Of a stretch of DNA of 64,000 nucleotides, positions 60,902 to 64,000 are shown piece after piece. Location of the stretch: positions 101,363 through 165,362 of the forward strand of contig JAYZWL010000042.1 in NCBI GenBank assembly GCA_036154955.1. The letters run 5' to 3'. Both the position numbers and the translations under genes were made by a program. The notes below the pieces were generated by a model. It searched no databases. It saw nothing but the letters and a program-made list of their open reading frames with translations, and was not told where the DNA came from. This stretch comes from Albimonas sp036154955. GTDB taxonomy: Bacteria > Pseudomonadota > Alphaproteobacteria > Rhodobacterales > Rhodobacteraceae. Positions within the stretch are counted from its first letter, which is position 1; every line of letters starts with the position of its first letter.

Positions 60902-61528
60902 TCAGTCGGCGTCGCGCAGACGGCGCGCGGCCTCCACCAGATGCGGCAGGGTGCGGACGCCCATCTTCTGCATGATGCGCGCCCGACGGGCCTTCACGGT
61001 GGCTTCCGCCACGCCAAGCGCCTCGGCCGTCTCGCGGTTCGATAGCCCGTCGACGATGCGGGCCATCACCTCCCGCTCCCGCTCGCTCAGCGCGGCCTGG
61101 GCGCGGATGAGCAGGTCGAGCGAACGGCGTTCCTCCCGCCGGGTCTCGTCGGTGGCGAGCGCGAGGTTGACCGCGTCGATCAGGTCGGGCGGCCGCACCG
61201 GCTTGACCAGCACGTCGAGCGCGCCGTTCTTCATCGCCTGCACCGCCATCGGCACGTCGACATGACCGCTCATGAACACGATGGCGGGTTCATGCCCCCG
61301 GTCGAGCAGCAGGGACTGAAGGCTCAGCCCGCTGCGCCCCGCCAGCCGCATGTCGAGCAGAAGGCAGCCCGGCGCCTCCGCCCGCCCGGCGTCGAGAAAG
61401 GCGTCGGCGGAGGCGAAGGTCTCCACCCGCAGCCCCACGGCCCGCAGCAGCGCGTCCAGCGACGCGCGCATGTCGGGGTCGTCGTCGACGACGAAGACCG
61501 TGGGCCCGGCCCCGGGGTCAGCGCGCAT
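60902..61528 (-). CDS. FixJ-type response regulator
   Basis: A 208-residue two-component regulator. The receiver has VFVVDDDPDMRAS, the phosphorylation site CLLLDMRLAGRSG (Asp59), VFMSGHVDVPMAVQAMKNGA and DVLVKPV. The LuxR-type DNA-binding domain shows LSEREREVMARIVDGLSNRE and TAEALGVAEATVKARRARIM. It lies 116 bases upstream of the MASE4 kinase on the same strand and is its probable target. It is a clear paralogue of the regulator at 57839, sharing the DVPMAVQAM-NGALD block. The start ATG 61528 is not preceded by a strong binding site. Confidence 0.9.
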   Translation of the reverse strand: MRADPGAGPTVFVVDDDPDMRASLDALLRAVGLRVETFASADAFLDAGRAEAPGCLLLDMRLAGRSGLSLQSLLLDRGHEPAIVFMSGHVDVPMAVQAMKNGALDVLVKPVRPPDLIDAVNLALATDETRREERRSLDLLIRAQAALSEREREVMARIVDGLSNRETAEALGVAEATVKARRARIMQKMGVRTLPHLVEAARRLRDAD

Positions 61529-61656
61529 CCGCGCGGGCGAGGGTGATCACGCACGCCGCTCCTTCTGTCGCCGCCCGGCGCGGGCCGGGATCCTCCGCGC
61601 ATTCGACGTGGTTTCGCGCGCCGGCGGAAGGGCGCGCGTCGCCCGCGCGGGCCCTT

Positions 61657-62091
61657 TCATCGCCGGAGCGCGCCGTCGAGCGCCCCCAGCGCCACCCAGA
61701 GCCAGGCCCCGGCCAGGCCCAGATGCTCGAAGAAGGCGTTGGCGGCCATGGCGCGGTCGAGCCCCGCGGGCGCCTCCCACCAGCGCAGGGCCAGCAGGGT
61801 CGCGGCCAGCGTGAAGACGCAGAGCGCGGCGGCGGCCGGGCGGCGGAAACGGCCCGACAGGACCATGGCGCAGGCCGCGAGCTCGAACCCGATCACCGCG
61901 GCGGCGAAGAGGGGCGCGGGCTCCAGCCCGAAATGCGCCATCTCGGCCCGAGCGCCTGCGAGGTCGGAGAGCTTGGCGATCGGCCCCTGCACATAGGCCG
62001 CGCAGAGCCCGGCGAGCCCGAGCCAGGCGAGGGCCCGGCGCAGGCCCGGGGCCTCCTGCGGCCGGGAGGAGGGGGCGGCGGCGTCGCCCAT
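61657..62091 (-). CDS. DoxX-family membrane protein
   Basis: A 144-residue protein with four transmembrane helices (about 20-40, 58-78, 86-104 and 115-138). ALAWLGLAGLCAAYVQGPIA and KLSDLAGARAEMAHFGLEPA match the DoxX family pattern, and GLDRAMAANAFFEHLGLAGA the C-terminal part. Family members have been linked to thiosulfate oxidation or redox stress, but no single role is established. Only three bases separate it from the amidohydrolase, whose message it should share. Confidence 0.8.
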   Translation of the reverse strand: MGDAAAPSSRPQEAPGLRRALAWLGLAGLCAAYVQGPIAKLSDLAGARAEMAHFGLEPAPLFAAAVIGFELAACAMVLSGRFRRPAAAALCVFTLAATLLALRWWEAPAGLDRAMAANAFFEHLGLAGAWLWVALGALDGALRR

Positions 62092-62094
62092 GGC

Positions 62095-63966
62095 TCAGAC
62101 CGCCCAGCAGGCGCAGCCCAGCGCCCCCCAGAAGGCCTTCAGGTCGCGGGTCGGGATCCCGCCCGCCCAGGCCCGGGCGTGGTCATGGCCATGCACCGCG
62201 CAGGCGGCGCCGCAGCCGCAGCCCGCCGCGGCGGCGCGCGCCACCGCCTGCGCGGCGCCGGGCGCCTTCCAGCCCGCATAGCCGCCCCAGGCGTTGACCG
62301 GCGACCAGTCGGGCATGGCGGGCGGCGGTCCGCCCGCGTCCAGCGCGGCGAAATCGCCCTTGGCGAACACCACCGTCCCGCCGACCATCGTCAGGTCCGA
62401 GGTCAGGTCGGCGATCTCGGCCGTGGGCACGGCGAAATAGTCCCGGTCGGGCACGATCAGATCGGCCAGCATCCCCGGCGCGATGCGCCCGCGCCGTCCG
62501 TCGTCGCCGGCGAACCAGGCCACGTTCTCGGTCCACATGCGCAGCGCCTCGGTCCGGTCCAGCCGGTTGCGCTCCGGCGTCAGGACCAGCCCGCCGACGG
62601 TGCGGCCCGAAACCAGCCAGCCGAGCGAGACCCAGGGGTTGTAGCTGGCGACCCGCGTCGCGTCGGTGCCGGCCGAGACGCGGGTTCCGCTCTCCAGCAT
62701 CCGCTTCACCGGCGGCGTCGCCTCGGCCGCCTTGGCGCCGTAGCGTTCGACGAAGAACTCGCCCTGATAGGCCATGCGATGCTGCACGGCGACCCCGCCC
62801 CCCAGCGCCGCGATGCGGTCGATGGAGCGTTGGGAAATCGTCTCGGCGTGGTCGAAGAACCAGTTGATCCCGGTCAGGGGGATGTCGCGGTTCACCCGCT
62901 CGAACACGTCCAGCGCGCGGGAGATGGTCTCGTCATAGGTGGCGTGCAGGCGCCAGGGCCAGCGGTTCTCGGCGAGGATGCGGACCACCTCCTCCAGCTC
63001 GCCTTCCATTTCCGGCGCGAGGTCGGGGCGGGGCTCTCGGAAGTCCTCGAAATCGGCGGCGGAGAAGACCAGCATCTCGCCGGCGCCGTTGTGGCGGAAA
63101 TAGTCGTCGCCCTGGCGATAGGTCACCGACTTCGTCCAGCGCAGGAAGTCCTCCTTCTCCGCCTTCGGCTTCTGGGTGAACAGGTTGTAGGCGAGACGCA
63201 CGGTCAGCTGCCCGTCCGCGTGCAGCTTGCGGATGACCTCGTAGTCCTCGGGATAATTCTGGAAGCCGCCGCCGGCGTCGATGACGCCGGTCACGCCCAG
63301 CCGGTTCAGCTCCCGCATGAAATGGCGGGTGGAGTTGAGCTGGTATTCGGGCGGCAGCTTCGGGCCCATGGCCAGCGTGGCGTAGAGGATGCCGGCGTTG
63401 GGCTTCGCCAGCAGCAGGCCGGTGGGCTCGCCGGCGGCGTCGCGCTGGATCTCGCCGCCCGGTGGGTTGGGGGTGTTCCGGTCGTAGCCCACGGCGCGCA
63501 GCGCGGCGCGGTTCAGGAGCGCCCGGTCGTAGAGATGCAGCAGGAAGACCGGGGTGTCCGGCGCGGCGGCGTTGATCTCGTCCAGCGTGGGCAGGCGCTT
63601 CTCGTCGAACTGGGTTTCCGAGAACCCGCCGACCACGCGCACCCATTGCGGCGGCGGCGTGATCGCCACCTGGGCGCGGAGCATCGCCATGGCGTCGGCG
63701 AGGCTGCGCACCCCGTCCCAGCGAAGCTCCAGGTTGAAGTTCAGGCCGCCGCGGATGACGTGGGTGTGGTTGTCGATCAGCCCGGGCAGGACGCGGCGCC
63801 CCCCGAGGTCGATGCGCCGGGTGTCGGGGCCGGCGAGCGCGAGGATCCCGGCGTCGGCGCCGGTCGCCGTCACCACGCCGTCGGTCACGGCGATGGCGGC
63901 GACCTCCGGGGCGGCGGGGTCCAGCGTGGTGGCGCGGGCGTTGAACAGGATCAGGTCGGGATGCAT
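62095..63966 (-). CDS. Amidohydrolase (YtcJ-like) with a Cys/His-rich tail
   Basis: A 623-residue metal-dependent hydrolase of the amidohydrolase 3 family. The first metal site is in LPGLIDNHTHVIRGG near residue 64; other signatures are GDPGGGFQ-like DAGGGFQNYPEDY, WRLHATYDETISRA, INWFFDHAETIS, VSAGTDATRVASYNPW and PGMLADLIVPDRDYFAVP. The last 45 residues are unusual for the family, with CGCGAAC, HGHDH and GALGCACWAV, a possible extra metal site. The downstream DoxX gene is coupled. The substrate is unknown; related enzymes act on N-acyl or cyclic amides. Confidence 0.87.
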   Translation of the reverse strand: MHPDLILFNARATTLDPAAPEVAAIAVTDGVVTATGADAGILALAGPDTRRIDLGGRRVLPGLIDNHTHVIRGGLNFNLELRWDGVRSLADAMAMLRAQVAITPPPQWVRVVGGFSETQFDEKRLPTLDEINAAAPDTPVFLLHLYDRALLNRAALRAVGYDRNTPNPPGGEIQRDAAGEPTGLLLAKPNAGILYATLAMGPKLPPEYQLNSTRHFMRELNRLGVTGVIDAGGGFQNYPEDYEVIRKLHADGQLTVRLAYNLFTQKPKAEKEDFLRWTKSVTYRQGDDYFRHNGAGEMLVFSAADFEDFREPRPDLAPEMEGELEEVVRILAENRWPWRLHATYDETISRALDVFERVNRDIPLTGINWFFDHAETISQRSIDRIAALGGGVAVQHRMAYQGEFFVERYGAKAAEATPPVKRMLESGTRVSAGTDATRVASYNPWVSLGWLVSGRTVGGLVLTPERNRLDRTEALRMWTENVAWFAGDDGRRGRIAPGMLADLIVPDRDYFAVPTAEIADLTSDLTMVGGTVVFAKGDFAALDAGGPPPAMPDWSPVNAWGGYAGWKAPGAAQAVARAAAAGCGCGAACAVHGHDHARAWAGGIPTRDLKAFWGALGCACWAV

Positions 63967-64000
63967 GGCGGAACTCCGGTCGGTCAGCCGCGGTCTTCGG

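Noticed and set aside
1..64000. tRNA, rRNA, CRISPR arrays or insertion sequences
   Set aside because: No cloverleaf-like segment, rRNA core sequence, regularly spaced repeats or transposase frame was recognised by reading. A covariance-model scan would be needed to exclude small RNA genes fully.

Overview
The window is very GC-rich chromosomal DNA from an alphaproteobacterium, most likely in or near the Rhodobacterales. This rests on recognised proteins and gene order, not on database searches. The markers are: rpsU beside COQ9; the block DUF1674 / htpX-rsmB-heparinase-purH; ccoNOQP followed by ccoG-fixH-fixI-ccoS, with an fnrL gene alongside; ctaC-ctaB-small ORF-ctaG-ctaE-surf1 without ctaD; a plant-type GshA; a DmdC-like acyl-CoA dehydrogenase; and the 50-residue aa3-oxidase subunit IV. 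No rRNA, tRNA, CRISPR array, transposase or integrase was seen.

Layout. 1-449: no supportable gene. 450-9468: FAD oxidase and Sua5 (minus), PhzF-like protein, acyl-CoA dehydrogenase with an MBL-fold hydrolase, CoxIV, a lipoprotein M48 peptidase, rpsU and COQ9. 9559-15716: purH, heparinase-like protein, rsmB and htpX on the minus strand, with the DUF1674 gene divergent. 15928-18189: a polysaccharide tyrosine autokinase with a tyrosine-rich tail. 18495-29724: the microaerobic respiration island (fnrL, ccoNOQP, ccoGHIS), interrupted by an SDR gene and a LysR gene; FNR-type boxes precede ccoN and ccoG. 29794-37916: three RTX-type calcium-binding proteins, two of them a tandem duplication, surrounding ubiA, rsmE and gshA. 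38159-44552: tldD, then the aa3 oxidase assembly cluster ending in a broken surf1. 44701-51748: a surface-polysaccharide cluster (pectate-lyase-fold protein, GT4 glycosyltransferase, pyruvyl transferase, polymerase/ligase, sulfotransferase). 51957-63966: DUF808, MocR regulator with a divergent FMN protein, MFS exporter with a divergent LysR, two FixJ-type response regulators, a MASE4 histidine kinase, AraC, DoxX and an amidohydrolase.

How the parts work together. FnrL probably switches on the cbb3 oxidase and its copper/assembly genes when oxygen falls, while the cta genes build the aa3 oxidase for higher oxygen. Heme O (CtaB), copper delivery (CtaG, FixI) and ubiquinone synthesis (UbiA, COQ9) feed the same chain. 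The polysaccharide genes and RTX proteins suggest a decorated, calcium-dependent cell surface or matrix.

The most striking local anomaly is in surf1. A 137-base imperfect duplication with a poly-G stretch breaks the frame, and its removal restores a normal-length protein. This could be an assembly artefact or a real lesion. The most promising candidates for undescribed biology are the twin RTX proteins with an unrecognised N-terminal domain and the polysaccharide cluster.
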